Assembly: GCF_030053395.1 (NCBI RefSeq)
Contig: NZ_JASGBH010000009.1
Location: 62,001-126,000, forward strand
Length of the DNA: 64,000 nt
Source: Limnohabitans lacus
GTDB lineage: Bacteria > Pseudomonadota > Gammaproteobacteria > Burkholderiales > Burkholderiaceae_C
Reading direction: 5' to 3'
Under the pieces are notes generated by a model that saw only the letters and a list, made by a program, of their open reading frames with translations, had not been told where the DNA came from and did not search any database. A program made the translations under genes and the position numbers. Shown piece after piece: positions 43,690 to 53,536 of the stretch. Positions within the stretch are counted from its first letter, which is position 1. Every line of letters starts with the position of its first letter.

Positions 43690-45422
43690 GGTTTGAAGTT
43701 CAGGCGCTTGAGGGTCTCGAGCAAGGTCTCGTTGTCGGCCTTGAGCAGCAGGCCTTCACGCCAAACGGTGCCAGCCTCTTGGGTTTTGCCCATGACCCAA
43801 AGCACCTCACCCAAGTGGGCAGCGATCTCGGCATCGGGTTTAGCTTTGTAGGCCGCTTTCAAAACTTTTTGAGCTTCCTCCAGCTGACCTTGCCGGAAAG
43901 CCACCCAGCCCAAGCTGTCCTGAATATAGGGGTCTTTGGGCGCGAGGGCCACGGCTTTTTCGATCAGGGTGCGTGCTTCTGCCAGACGCACATTGCGATC
44001 GGCCAGTGAATAGCCCAAGGCGTTGTAGGCCTGCGGGTCTTGGGGGCGAATTTTCATGACCTGCCGCAGCAGGCTTTCCATCTCGTCGTAGCGCTGGAGC
44101 TTGTCGGTCACCAAAGCCAACTCGGAGGCCAGGTCGGCATCGTCGGGGCTGGCTTTGAGTGCGTCTTTGAGCAAGGGGTAGGCATGGGACGATTGACGGT
44201 GCTCGCGCATCCACTGCGATTGGGCCAGCGTCTTGCGCTTGGCTTGTTCGGGCGTGTTGGTCTTGATTTGGGAGAGGACCAAGCGGGCTTCGTTCATGCG
44301 ACCTTGCTGCGCGAGCAGGTCCGCTTGCCGGCTGGCCAGCTTGATCGGGTCGGCGCTGGGGGGCATTTGCGCCAGCCATTTTTGGGCTTGCTCCAGTTGG
44401 CCTTGGTTTTGCGCCATTTGTGACAGGGCCATCAAGGCTTCGGCTTGGCCCGCTTGGTTTTCAGGCTCGGTGTTTTTAGCATTGAGCTGCACGTAGTGAC
44501 TCAGGTGCTGAAGCGCCTCGGGTGTTTGCCCCATGTCTTGCAATAAGAGACCTCGAATCAGCCAGCCTTCCAGAAAATCAGGGTGCTGCTGGTTGAGCGT
44601 CACCAGCTGCTGCAGCGCTTTGGCGTAAAGCTGTTGGGTGATGAGCGTGCGGGCATAGCCCAAGCGCAAATCGGGCAGGGCAGGGCCTTGCATGGCGTCT
44701 TCGAGCATGGCCAACAGGGCAGCGTTGCCACTGCCCATCAGGGTCAAGCCCAACACAATGTGTCCTGCAGACGCTTTGTTGGCGGCATGGGCTTTGAGGG
44801 CGGCCTGAATGGCCAAGTCTTCTTGGCCCGCATCGCGGCGCATGCGCCCGATGGTGGTCCAGGCGGTGGCGGCCGTGGAGGCTTGCCCGACGAATTTGGC
44901 CAAGGCCTTTTCCACCACATCGGCGGCGCGTTGCTTGTCTTGCAAAGGCGCAAACAAACGGGGCACCGAGGCGATCGCACCGATATGTTCTGCCGCGGGC
45001 AGGTCATTGAGCGACACGGCCAAGGCCTGGCCCGCTTCGTCAGCGCGGTTCAGGGCCAGAAGGATTTGCAAGATGAAGCGGTTGGGTTCGGTGGCTTGCG
45101 GCAGTTCACGCTTCCAACTTTGTGCGGCTTGCAATGCGGCTTCGCCTGACCGGGCTTGCAAGGCGATGTCGACCGCACGCTGAAACAGGGCTGGGTCGCG
45201 TGTTTTGCGCGCCGCGTCCAGCAAGATGGAAAAGCCCGCTCCTTGCGAGCCTTCGCGTACATTCAGCTCGCCCAACAGCACTTGGTAAAACAGCGACGCG
45301 TTGAGCGCTGAAGCAACTGGCTTGGACTTGGTTTCGGGCTTGGTCGCGTCAGGGGCTGTGGGTTGGGCCCAAGCACCAGCGATGCAAGTGGACAAGACGG
45401 CAAGTCGTAACCAGAATTTCAT
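43686..45422 (-). CDS. exported tetratricopeptide-repeat protein
   Basis: A 578-residue protein. The signal peptide is FWLRLAVLSTCIAGAWA; ATG 45420-45422 begins it. Many TPR-like helices follow (AYNALGYSLADRNVRLAEA, QDSLGWVAFRQGQLEEAQKV). It is a periplasmic scaffold of unknown partner. It is commonly found upstream of lolB in Burkholderiales. Divergent from mutM. Confidence 0.8.
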   Translation of the reverse strand: MKFWLRLAVLSTCIAGAWAQPTAPDATKPETKSKPVASALNASLFYQVLLGELNVREGSQGAGFSILLDAARKTRDPALFQRAVDIALQARSGEAALQAAQSWKRELPQATEPNRFILQILLALNRADEAGQALAVSLNDLPAAEHIGAIASVPRLFAPLQDKQRAADVVEKALAKFVGQASTAATAWTTIGRMRRDAGQEDLAIQAALKAHAANKASAGHIVLGLTLMGSGNAALLAMLEDAMQGPALPDLRLGYARTLITQQLYAKALQQLVTLNQQHPDFLEGWLIRGLLLQDMGQTPEALQHLSHYVQLNAKNTEPENQAGQAEALMALSQMAQNQGQLEQAQKWLAQMPPSADPIKLASRQADLLAQQGRMNEARLVLSQIKTNTPEQAKRKTLAQSQWMREHRQSSHAYPLLKDALKASPDDADLASELALVTDKLQRYDEMESLLRQVMKIRPQDPQAYNALGYSLADRNVRLAEARTLIEKAVALAPKDPYIQDSLGWVAFRQGQLEEAQKVLKAAYKAKPDAEIAAHLGEVLWVMGKTQEAGTVWREGLLLKADNETLLETLKRLNFKP

Positions 45423-45499
45423 GAGGCCATCATAATCCAGCCACCTTGGTAAAACAGTGCACAAGTCGCATTTGGCCGTGGCCTGTGCAGGACAAATTC

Positions 45500-46315
45500 A
45501 TGCCCGAACTCCCAGAAGTCGAAGTCACCCGCCGCAGCTTTGCAGACCGCATTCAGTCGGCCCGCATTCTGGACTTGCGCATGGGCAAACCCTTGCGCTG
45601 GCCCTTGGGTGTTGAGCCATCGGCTTTGCAGGGGCAGCGCATTTTGTCGGTGCGCAGGCGCGGCAAATACCTGTTGCTGGACCTCGATGAGGGCCTCTTG
45701 CTTTTGCATTTGGGCATGTCGGGCAGCTTGAACTTTGCAACCCAGCAAGCGCCAGCCGGACCGCACGACCACATGGACATGGTGACCGACCGCGGGGTTT
45801 TGCGCTTGCACGATCCCCGGCGCTTTGGGGCGGTGGTGTGGGCGCCCTCCGAAAACTCGGCCACTGCCCAAAAGCTTTTGGGGCACCTGGGCGTAGAGCC
45901 CTTGGAGGGCGGCTTCGATGTGGATGCCTTTGCATTGGCCCTCAAAAAACGCGCTTCGGCCATCAAACAGGTGCTGCTGGCGGGGGACATCGTGGTGGGG
46001 GTGGGCAACATTTACGCTTCCGAGGCTTTGTTCATGGCGGGCATCCGCCCGACCGTGAAAGCCTCACGCTTGTCCAAGCCGAGGGTGGCCCGGTTGCATG
46101 CGGCCATCGTGCAGGTGCTGGCCCGCGCGGTGCAGCAAGGGGGCAGCTCGCTCAAAGACTTTGTGAGCGCCGAAGGCAAAACGGGTTACTTTCAATTGGA
46201 AGCTGCGGTTTATGGTCGCACGGGCGCACCTTGCAGGGTCTGCAGCTCGCCCATCCGTTCAATGCTGCAAGGTCAGCGCACCACTTTTTATTGCCCCACA
46301 TGCCAGAAACCATGA
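45500..46315 (+). CDS. mutM: formamidopyrimidine-DNA glycosylase
   Basis: A 271-residue base-excision enzyme removing 8-oxoG. The catalytic N-terminal PELPEVEV (Pro2, Glu3) is present; [12 protein letters not shown] (helix-two-turn-helix) and a C-terminal zinc finger (CRVCSSPIR and YCPTC) are complete. The true start is ATG 45500, since Pro2 must be N-terminal; the frame opens earlier at 45446. Overlaps mutY by 4 bases. Confidence 0.96.
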   Translation: MPELPEVEVTRRSFADRIQSARILDLRMGKPLRWPLGVEPSALQGQRILSVRRRGKYLLLDLDEGLLLLHLGMSGSLNFATQQAPAGPHDHMDMVTDRGVLRLHDPRRFGAVVWAPSENSATAQKLLGHLGVEPLEGGFDVDAFALALKKRASAIKQVLLAGDIVVGVGNIYASEALFMAGIRPTVKASRLSKPRVARLHAAIVQVLARAVQQGGSSLKDFVSAEGKTGYFQLEAAVYGRTGAPCRVCSSPIRSMLQGQRTTFYCPTCQKP

Positions 46316-47334
46316 CGACACTGCCCGCAGGATTTGCCCGCCACATGGTGGATTGGCAGAAGTTGCATGGCCGCCAGAGCCTGCCTTGGCAAAACACGCA
46401 AGACCCTTACCGCGTGTGGCTGTCCGAGATCATGCTGCAGCAAACGCAGGTCAGCACGGTGCTCGATTACTTCCCCCGATTTTTGAACCGTTTCCCGGAT
46501 GTGGCGGCCTTGGCCGCGGCTGAGCAAGACGATGTGCTGGCGCTGTGGAGCGGTTTGGGTTATTACAGCCGCGCCCGCAACTTGCACCGCTGTGCGCAAG
46601 AGGTGGTGTCGCGGTTTGGCGGAGCGTTCCCCCCTCAAGCGCAAGATCTGCAAACCTTGCCGGGCATCGGGCGATCGACCGCAGCGGCCATTGCCGCGTT
46701 TTGCTTTCAAGAGCGGGCCGCCATTTTGGATGGCAACGTCAAGCGCGTGCTCACCCGTGTGCTGTGCTATGGCGAAGACTTGGCGGTGGCCAGAAATGAA
46801 AAGCGCTTGTGGGATTTGGCGCAAAACCTGTTGCCCGACCGTCCAGCCGATATGCCGCGCTACACGCAGGCGCTGATGGACCTGGGGGCCACAGTGTGTT
46901 TGCCGCGCAAAACGCAATGTGCATCGTGCCCAGTGGCGCAAATGTGTCAGGCCCAAGCGCAAGGCGAGCCCTTGGCCTACCCGGTCAAGACCCGCAAGCT
47001 CAAGCGCAGCAGCGCCACGCTCTGGCTCTTGTGGGCCGTCAATGCCAAGGGTCAAGTGTGGCTGCAAAAGCGCCCCCAAAAGGGCATCTGGGCCGGGTTG
47101 TTCAGCTTGCCCGTGTTCGATTCGGAAGACCAATTGCTGGCCGCTTGGCCGGAGGGGCGCGATGCGCAGTTCATCACCCCGTGGAAGCACGTGCTTACCC
47201 ACCGCGATCTGCATTTGCACCCCGTGCGGCTGCAGGGCACAGCCCCCCCGGGATGTGATGGACAGTGGGTCGATGCCTCAGCCTGGCCCGAGTTGGGTCT
47301 GCCCGCGCCGATTCGGCAGTTGTTGCAGGCTTGA
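46312..47334 (+). CDS. mutY: A/G-specific adenine glycosylase
   Basis: A 340-residue glycosylase removing A opposite 8-oxoG, complementing Mut[38 protein letters not shown] (HhH) and [10 protein letters not shown] (catalytic Asp) are present. The [4Fe-4S] cysteines appear in [19 protein letters not shown]-terminal NUDIX-like domain ([18 protein letters not shown]) recognises 8-oxoG. ATG 46312 is used, overlapping the mutM stop. Confidence 0.95.
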   Translation: MTTLPAGFARHMVDWQKLHGRQSLPWQNTQDPYRVWLSEIMLQQTQVSTVLDYFPRFLNRFPDVAALAAAEQDDVLALWSGLGYYSRARNLHRCAQEVVSRFGGAFPPQAQDLQTLPGIGRSTAAAIAAFCFQERAAILDGNVKRVLTRVLCYGEDLAVARNEKRLWDLAQNLLPDRPADMPRYTQALMDLGATVCLPRKTQCASCPVAQMCQAQAQGEPLAYPVKTRKLKRSSATLWLLWAVNAKGQVWLQKRPQKGIWAGLFSLPVFDSEDQLLAAWPEGRDAQFITPWKHVLTHRDLHLHPVRLQGTAPPGCDGQWVDASAWPELGLPAPIRQLLQA

Positions 47335-47387
47335 CGGTCACTGGGTGAATAGCCCCATACGTCGGAGCTTGCCCGATGGGGGCTTGA

Positions 47388-48245
47388 TTACTTGCCGTCT
47401 TGTTCGCGGTGGCGTTTGAGGGTGAGCCAGCGTGTGCCAAAGCTTTGGGCCAATTGCTCGACCATGAAGACCGAACGGTGCTGGCCGCCTGTGCAGCCAA
47501 TGGCGACCGTCAGGTAGCTGCGGTGATCGCGCTCAATGGCAGGGATCCATTGCGACAGAAATCCTTCAATTTGCAGCTGCATCTGCACAAATTCTTCGGA
47601 TTGGCGCAGGTACTCTTGCACGGGCGCGTCCATGCCCGTGAGTGGGCGCAAAGCGCTTTCGTAGTGCGGGTTGGGCAGCATGCGCACGTCGAACACATAG
47701 TCGGCATCGGTGGGGATGCCGCGCTTGAAGGCAAACGATTCGAACACCAAGGTCAATTGCGCAAACGGTGCGCTGACCATGGTTTTGACATAGGTTTGCA
47801 GCTGAGCCGAACGCAGCAAGCTGGTGTCGATCACGTGGGCGCGTTCGCGCAGATCGGACAGCAGCTCGCGTTCAAAAGCAATGGTTTCGGCCAGGTCCTT
47901 GTCGTTTTGTGGTTTGTTGCCACCAGAAAGCGGGTGTTTGCGTCGCGTCTCCGAATAGCGGCGCATCAGCGTATCGGATGACGAGTCCAGAAACAGCGAC
48001 TTCACCGTCATGCCCATGTCGCGCAAGATGGCCATTTGCTCTGGCATCAGGTGCAGCGAGTTGGCGCTGCGCACATCGATGGCAATGGCCAGGCGAGGCT
48101 CTTGTTGCTGTTCTTCGAGTTTGACAAAGGGGATCAGCAACTCCGGTGGCAAGTTGTCCACGCAGTAATAACCGGCGTCTTCCAGGGCGTGCAGCGCCAC
48201 CGATTTGCCGGAGCCGGACATGCCGGTGATCAGGATGATGTCCAT
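47388..48245 (-). CDS. rapZ: RNase adapter protein RapZ
   Basis: A 285-residue P-loop protein. GMSGSGKS is at residues 8-15, followed by [19 protein letters not shown] and [12 protein letters not shown]. The C-terminal [18 protein letters not shown] is diagnostic. It controls GlmS via RNase E in enterics. It ends two bases before recN. Confidence 0.94.
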   Translation of the reverse strand: MDIILITGMSGSGKSVALHALEDAGYYCVDNLPPELLIPFVKLEEQQQEPRLAIAIDVRSANSLHLMPEQMAILRDMGMTVKSLFLDSSSDTLMRRYSETRRKHPLSGGNKPQNDKDLAETIAFERELLSDLRERAHVIDTSLLRSAQLQTYVKTMVSAPFAQLTLVFESFAFKRGIPTDADYVFDVRMLPNPHYESALRPLTGMDAPVQEYLRQSEEFVQMQLQIEGFLSQWIPAIERDHRSYLTVAIGCTGGQHRSVFMVEQLAQSFGTRWLTLKRHREQDGK

Positions 48246-48247
48246 GT

Positions 48248-49903
48248 TCAGCCTTGCGGGTCGCCCAGCATTTCGCGGGCATGGGCCAAGGTGGTGGCCG
48301 AGAGTTTTTCGCCGCCCAGCATTCGGGCGATTTCGCTGACACGTTCTTCTCCCCCGATGGCGCGCACCTTGCTGCTGACCTGACCTTGGGCTGCAGCTTT
48401 GCTCACCAACAAGTGGTGGTCGGCGCAGGCGGCCACCTGGGGCAGGTGCGTCACGGCCAGCACCTGACGGTGTTGGCCCAGTTGTTTCATCAGGCGACCC
48501 ACGGTTTCGGCCACAGCGCCGCCCACACCGGAGTCAACCTCGTCAAAGATCAAGGTGCCGGCTTCGCCCAGCTCGCTGGTGGTGACCGCAATGGCCAAAG
48601 CGATGCGCGAGAGCTCGCCGCCCGAGGCGACTTTGCCCACGGGGCGCGGTGTACTGCCTTCGTGGCCTGCAACCAAAAAACTCACTTCTTCCAAGCCGTG
48701 TTGGGCAGGTGAAGCCAGGGTTTGCAGGCTCACTTCAAAGCGGCCACCTTGCATGCCCAGCTGCTGCATGGCGGCAGTGACCGACTTGGCCAATGGCTTG
48801 GCCGCCTTTTGGCGCTGTGCAGAGACTTGTTGAGCGGCTTGCAGGCATGCGTTGTACGCCGCTTGCTCGGCTTTTTGCAACGCGTCCAGATCGGCTGCGG
48901 CATCCAGTCGGGCCAGGTCTTCGCGCCATTGAACCAGCACTTGGGGCAACTCGTCGGGGGTCTTTTTGTAGCGGCGGGCCAGCGACAGCCACAGGCCCAT
49001 GCGCTCGTCGAGCTCGGCCAGTGTCTGTGGGTCCAGATCGGTTTTGCGCAGGTAGCTGTGCAGACTGTGGGCCACGTCTTCGGCCTGGGCTTGGGCCGAC
49101 AGCAGCACTTCGGCCAGGGCGTTGAATTCGGACTCCACATGGCCGAGCGCTTGCAGGCTCTGGATGGCGCGGGACAGCTGGCGCAGGGCGCCGCCTTCGT
49201 CGTCGCCCTCCAGCAGCACGGTCGCCTCGTTGGCCGCGTCCATCAAGGCTTGTGCGTTGGCCAAGCGGCTGTGTTGGTTGCTGATGTCTGCCCACTCGCC
49301 TGCGGCGGGCTTGAGCTTGTCGAGTTCGCCAATTTGCCAGGCCAGGCGTTCGCGTTCGTTGGCCAGTGTGCTTTGGGCTCGCTGTGCATCGGCCAGAGTT
49401 TGCTGGGCTTGGCGCCAAGCGTGCCAGGCGGCTTTGAGCGGCCGTGCATCGATGTTGGCATAAGCGTCGAGCAAGCCACGCACCGCGTCAGGGCGGGTCA
49501 GGCTTTGCCAGGCGTGTTGGCCGTGGATGTCCAGGAGCTGTTCGCCGAGTTCGCGCAGCTGGGCCGCAGTGGCCGGGCTGCCGTTGATCCAGGCGCGGCT
49601 TTTGCCGGTGGTGTCCACGGTGCGGCGCAAGAGCAGGGCGGCGTCGTTTTCAAAACCGGCTTCATGCAGCCAAGCTGTCACAGCGGGCGTGGATTCGAAC
49701 TCGGCGCAGACCTCGCAGCGGCTGGCGCCTTCGCGCACCACGCTGGTTTCAGCCCGGGCACCCAGGGCCAGCTGCAGGGCGTCAATGAGGATGGATTTGC
49801 CGGCGCCGGTCTCGCCCGTCAGGACGCCAAAACCGGTGCTCAGGTCCAGTTCCAGTTCGCGCACGATCACAAAATCGCGCAGGGTGATGTGCGTCAGTGC
49901 CAC
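48248..49903 (-). CDS. recN: DNA repair protein RecN
   Basis: A 551-residue SMC-like repair ATPase. Walker A GETGAGKS lies at residues 30-37, a central coiled coil follows, and the C-terminal half has [14 protein letters not shown] (signature) and [13 protein letters not shown] (Walker B). GTG 49903 is the start. It lies between nadK and rapZ, as commonly seen. Confidence 0.96.
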   Translation of the reverse strand: MALTHITLRDFVIVRELELDLSTGFGVLTGETGAGKSILIDALQLALGARAETSVVREGASRCEVCAEFESTPAVTAWLHEAGFENDAALLLRRTVDTTGKSRAWINGSPATAAQLRELGEQLLDIHGQHAWQSLTRPDAVRGLLDAYANIDARPLKAAWHAWRQAQQTLADAQRAQSTLANERERLAWQIGELDKLKPAAGEWADISNQHSRLANAQALMDAANEATVLLEGDDEGGALRQLSRAIQSLQALGHVESEFNALAEVLLSAQAQAEDVAHSLHSYLRKTDLDPQTLAELDERMGLWLSLARRYKKTPDELPQVLVQWREDLARLDAAADLDALQKAEQAAYNACLQAAQQVSAQRQKAAKPLAKSVTAAMQQLGMQGGRFEVSLQTLASPAQHGLEEVSFLVAGHEGSTPRPVGKVASGGELSRIALAIAVTTSELGEAGTLIFDEVDSGVGGAVAETVGRLMKQLGQHRQVLAVTHLPQVAACADHHLLVSKAAAQGQVSSKVRAIGGEERVSEIARMLGGEKLSATTLAHAREMLGDPQG

Positions 49904-49906
49904 GGC

Positions 49907-50800
49907 TCAGTCGCCTCCGTTCCAGTGCATTTTCTTGCGCAGGGTGTCAAAGTAATTCCAGCCCTCGGGGTGCAAAAAGCGCACGGTGTGCTCCGAGCGA
50001 TTGACCACGATCCGGTCGCCCAAGGTCAGGTCGGCCAGCGATTGCATGTCGAAATTGGCGCTCACATAGCGCCCGGCCACGATCTCGATGCTGATCTCGG
50101 ACGACTCGGGCAGCACGATGGGTCGGTTGGACAAGGTGTGCGGCGCAATCGGGGCCATGACCCAGCCGCCAATGGCCGGATGCATCAGGGGGCCACCCAC
50201 CGACAGGGAGTAAGCGGTGGATCCTGTGGGCGTGGCAATGATCAAGCCATCGGCCCTCTGGTTGGACACAAAGCGGCCATCGACTTCAACCCGCAGCTCG
50301 ACCATGCCCGAGGTGCCGCCGCGGTTGACCACCACATCGTTCATGGCCAAGGCGCTGAAGACACTGCGTTGATCGCGCAGCACATCGGCTTGCAGCAAGC
50401 TGCGGTCTTCGGTCTGGTAGTGGCCTTGCAGCATGGGCTGCAAAAAGTCTTGGTAACTTTGCAGGGGAATGTCGGTGATGAAACCCAGACGCCCCTGGTT
50501 GATGCCCATCAGCGGCAGGTTGTAGCAGGCCATCTGCCGCCCAATGCCCAGCATGGTGCCGTCGCCGCCGATCACCAAGCCCAAATCGCACTGCGTGCCA
50601 ATGGCGTTCATGTCCAGCATGGGGTACTGGTTCAGTCCGGTGTGCAGGGCGGTTTCCCGGTCCAGCACCACGTCACAGCCTTGGCGGGTCAAGAACTGGG
50701 CAACGTCGTCCAAAGCCCGCCGTGAACTCTCCAGCGCACCGCCTTGGGTGGTCGTGTGGTACTTGCCAAACAGCGCAACGTGACGGAATTGGGATCTCAT
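49907..50800 (-). CDS. nadK: NAD kinase
   Basis: A 297-residue enzyme making NADP. The diagnostic [13 protein letters not shown] motif, [30 protein letters not shown] and [19 protein letters not shown] are all present. ATG 50800 is preferred to TTG 50806. Divergent from hrcA. Confidence 0.95.
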   Translation of the reverse strand: MRSQFRHVALFGKYHTTTQGGALESSRRALDDVAQFLTRQGCDVVLDRETALHTGLNQYPMLDMNAIGTQCDLGLVIGGDGTMLGIGRQMACYNLPLMGINQGRLGFITDIPLQSYQDFLQPMLQGHYQTEDRSLLQADVLRDQRSVFSALAMNDVVVNRGGTSGMVELRVEVDGRFVSNQRADGLIIATPTGSTAYSLSVGGPLMHPAIGGWVMAPIAPHTLSNRPIVLPESSEISIEIVAGRYVSANFDMQSLADLTLGDRIVVNRSEHTVRFLHPEGWNYFDTLRKKMHWNGGD

Positions 50801-50828
50801 GGACAAATTACATCATTAAAATGGCCGC

Positions 50829-51833
50829 ATGCTCGACGACCGTGCCAAGTTATTGCTCAAAGCCCTGGTGGAACGCTACATTGCGGACGGCCAACCGGTG
50901 GGCTCGCGCACGCTCTCCAAAGCCTCAGGGCTGGACCTCTCGCCGGCCACCATCCGCAACGTGATGGCCGACCTGGAAGAGTTGGGCCTGATTGCCAGCC
51001 CGCACACTTCGGCCGGGCGCATCCCGACCACGCGCGGCTACCGCTTGTTTGTGGACACCATGCTGACGGTGGACCGCACGGGCTTGCAAGCGCCGGCGCT
51101 CACACCCGATCAACCCCAAAAAGTCATCGCCAGCGCTGCCAATTTGCTGTCGAGCTTGTCCCAGTTTGTGGGCGTGGTCATGGCGCCCAAGCGGGCCTCG
51201 GTCTTCAGGCACATCGAATTTTTGCGCCTCTCCGAGCGTCGCTTGCTGGTGATCATCGTCTCGCCCGAAGGCGATGTACAAAACCGCATCCTGTTCACCG
51301 AAACCGATTACTCGCAAAGCCAGTTGATCGAGACCTCCAATTACTTGAACACGCATTACGCCGGCATGGCCATTGAGCAGGTGCGCAGCCGCGTGCAGCA
51401 AGAGCTGGTCAGCCTGCAAGGCGAGATCGCCACCTTGATGCAAGCGGCCGTGCAAGTTAGCTCCGAGGCCATGGCCAACGACCACAACGAGGTGGTCATC
51501 TCGGGTGAACGCAATTTGTTGTCGGTGAGCGATTTTTCGGGTGACATGGGCCATCTGCGCCGCGCCTTTGATTTGTTTGAGCAAAAGACACAGCTCATGC
51601 GCTTGCTCGATGTGTCGAGCCAAGCCGAAGGCGTACGCATCTACATTGGCGGCGAAAGCCAGATCGTGCCCATGCAGGAGCTGTCGGTCGTCAGCTCGCC
51701 CTACGAGGTCGACGGCCAAATCGTCGGCACCCTGGGCGTGATCGGCCCGACCCGCATGCCCTATGACCGCATGATCCAGATCGTCAACATCACCTCGCGC
51801 CTGGTCAGCAACGCACTGAGCCAGTCCAAATAA
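50829..51833 (+). CDS. hrcA: heat-inducible transcription repressor HrcA
   Basis: A 334-residue repressor. The winged helix ([47 protein letters not shown]) and the GAF-like dimer domain are normal. It represses CIRCE-controlled chaperone genes by family. No CIRCE palindrome is visible in its promoter region here. Confidence 0.95.
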   Translation: MLDDRAKLLLKALVERYIADGQPVGSRTLSKASGLDLSPATIRNVMADLEELGLIASPHTSAGRIPTTRGYRLFVDTMLTVDRTGLQAPALTPDQPQKVIASAANLLSSLSQFVGVVMAPKRASVFRHIEFLRLSERRLLVIIVSPEGDVQNRILFTETDYSQSQLIETSNYLNTHYAGMAIEQVRSRVQQELVSLQGEIATLMQAAVQVSSEAMANDHNEVVISGERNLLSVSDFSGDMGHLRRAFDLFEQKTQLMRLLDVSSQAEGVRIYIGGESQIVPMQELSVVSSPYEVDGQIVGTLGVIGPTRMPYDRMIQIVNITSRLVSNALSQSK

Positions 51834-51868
51834 ACGCTTTCAGGCCCACTACAATCATCGCTTCGGTT

Positions 51869-51945
51869 GGGGCGTTAGCTCAGTTGGTTAGAGCAGAGGA
51901 CTCATAATCCTTTGGTCCACGGTTCAAGTCCGTGACGCCCTACCA
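51869..51945 (+). tRNA. tRNA with anticodon CAT (tRNA-Met, possibly Ile2)
   Basis: A 77-nt cloverleaf. GGGGCGT pairs with ACGCCCT (first pair G:U), D arm AGCTCAGTTGGTTAGAGCA, anticodon stem around GGACTCATAATCC, T arm with GGTTCAAGTCC, and CCA encoded. CAT could be elongator Met or a lysidine-modified Ile2. A TACAAT -10-like box sits at 51850-51855. It abuts the second island. Confidence 0.92.
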
Positions 51946-52335
51946 TTTATTACTCATGAACGGTTCTCTCAACCGTTCATGTATCCCGTTGCGGGCCTGT
52001 AATGGCGCCATTCCTGAAAAAGTCTCTTGGCCGTAGATGGCCGAGAAATCGGGAGTGGCCCATTTTTTGGCCCGAAATCTCTCTCTTTCTCTGTTTTCTC
52101 TTGGTCGTACCCAAGAGGAAAGCCTAGGATTTATGCGGGTTCGGGCAAGGAAGTTTGATGTGAATCTTGCCCCTCATGATTGACCAGACAACAAAAAATC
52201 ATCGTTGACTTGAGGTTACGGCAGAGCCCAACCAGGCTGATTGCGGAATACAACATGGACCGCCTCTAATGGCGGCTTAATCAAACACCGGTCGTATAGA
52301 GCGCGCTCACCTTCCAAGCCTAATCCTCAGCCACC
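51946..52335. other. 390-base non-coding junction at the left edge of the second island
   Basis: No gene is supported here. Three hairpins stand out: CATGAACGGTT/AACCGTTCATG at 51955-51981 (perfect 11 bp), CTCTTGG/CCAAGAG at 52098-52117, and CCGCC/GGCGG near 52260. The first, right after the tRNA, could terminate it or form part of an attachment site. No repeat of the tRNA 3' end is seen later in the window. Confidence 0.6.
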
Positions 52336-53451
52336 TCAGGTATTCATTTCTTTCGCCACCAGCTTGACGATCCGAGCGCGAGATACTGCCCTGCGGGCCA
52401 CCAAGGCCCCCTCGCCGGTCTGTTGTAACCATTCAAAAAAACGTTGACTGGCGTGTCGCGTCTGCGAGTCGTCTCGACAGTTGGCCAAGAAGGCGAATTG
52501 CATCTTCTGCACGTCATCCGCTACGAACACCCCAAAGGGGCCGCTCACCACCGTAGCGTCTGGAAATCCCAGAAGCGACGTAGCCTGGGTTTCCGTAGCG
52601 CCCCGGTGACAGGCGATCAAATGCAATGGCCCATGCGCAGAAGCCAGCAACTCGATACGCTGATGATCCTCTAGGAAGGGCCTTCCCACTAACTCGCGCG
52701 CGGCGGCCACGCCGAACGCGGCCGGAATTGCGTGAACCACAACTGCAACGTCTTTGCCATCCAGCTTGACCACCACGCCTCCGTCCACGGCCTTGGCACC
52801 TTTGAGCCCACTCAAGGCCGTTTTGAGCGTCGACTCCATAGCCATTTTTCGTTGACGGAAGTCAAGTCGAGTCCAATCCAGGGCTGCGCCAACATCAAAG
52901 CGCGCCGATGCGCCAGCCAACACACCCCGTTGTGCCAGCGAGATCAGGGCATCCGAGAGCGCCTCGAATACACGCTTTTTCGCATCAGCCACGGTTTTAA
53001 CCTCGCCGCCGCGAAAGGCCGTCTGCCGCGAAAGATAGTCCTGAAAGCGCCGGTTGCGTTTGCCTGCCGCTCCCTTGGCATCGGCCACGTTCGGCAGCGC
53101 TACTAGGCGCACCTTGGCCTGCGCCGAGCGAAGGCCCTCCATGTACTCCGCATGGCAAATGCCGATATCCTGCTTGCCTGCGGCCCAACCCGCATTGCCG
53201 TTTGACAGAACAATGAGTACATCGCAATCGCGAACAGCCTGTAGACAGGTATCCCAACTGTCTTGTGTGCCTCCGGCCGGCGGTGCGTCTTCGTTGATCC
53301 AGACCTCGAACAGCCTTCTCCCCAGCACGTGGGCGGATTCGATTTCGGCCTTCAGTTCCTTTCGTAGGTCAGTCAGTTTGGACTTTGTACCTGTGGGGAA
53401 CGCGTCGAGACATCGGCTGGACAGCATTACTTTTATGAGTGATTTAGCCAA
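52336..53451 (-). CDS. DUF4062 domain protein
   Basis: A 371-residue protein. The N-terminus (IKVMLSSRCLDAFPTG, RKELKAEIESAHVLGRRLFE, VWINEDAPPA) and DTCLQAVRDCDVLIVLSNGN are typical of DUF4062, a TIR/nucleoside-deoxyribosyltransferase-like fold seen in conflict systems. The C-terminal 200 residues are unassigned. It ends the run downstream of the ABC-3C operon but with an 85-base gap. The possible NAD or nucleotide chemistry is inferred. Confidence 0.8.
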   Translation of the reverse strand: MAKSLIKVMLSSRCLDAFPTGTKSKLTDLRKELKAEIESAHVLGRRLFEVWINEDAPPAGGTQDSWDTCLQAVRDCDVLIVLSNGNAGWAAGKQDIGICHAEYMEGLRSAQAKVRLVALPNVADAKGAAGKRNRRFQDYLSRQTAFRGGEVKTVADAKKRVFEALSDALISLAQRGVLAGASARFDVGAALDWTRLDFRQRKMAMESTLKTALSGLKGAKAVDGGVVVKLDGKDVAVVVHAIPAAFGVAAARELVGRPFLEDHQRIELLASAHGPLHLIACHRGATETQATSLLGFPDATVVSGPFGVFVADDVQKMQFAFLANCRDDSQTRHASQRFFEWLQQTGEGALVARRAVSRARIVKLVAKEMNT

Positions 53452-53536
53452 GAAGCACTCCTGATTGATTGTCTACTGATTGACAGTACGCAATTCGGGA
53501 TGCCGACGTCAGCTAGCAAGCATTCCGTGCTCGTCA

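Noticed and set aside
47350..47385. GCCCCAT/ATGGGGC stem between mutY and rapZ
   Set aside because: Long loop and no T-run; a bidirectional terminator is possible but not supported.
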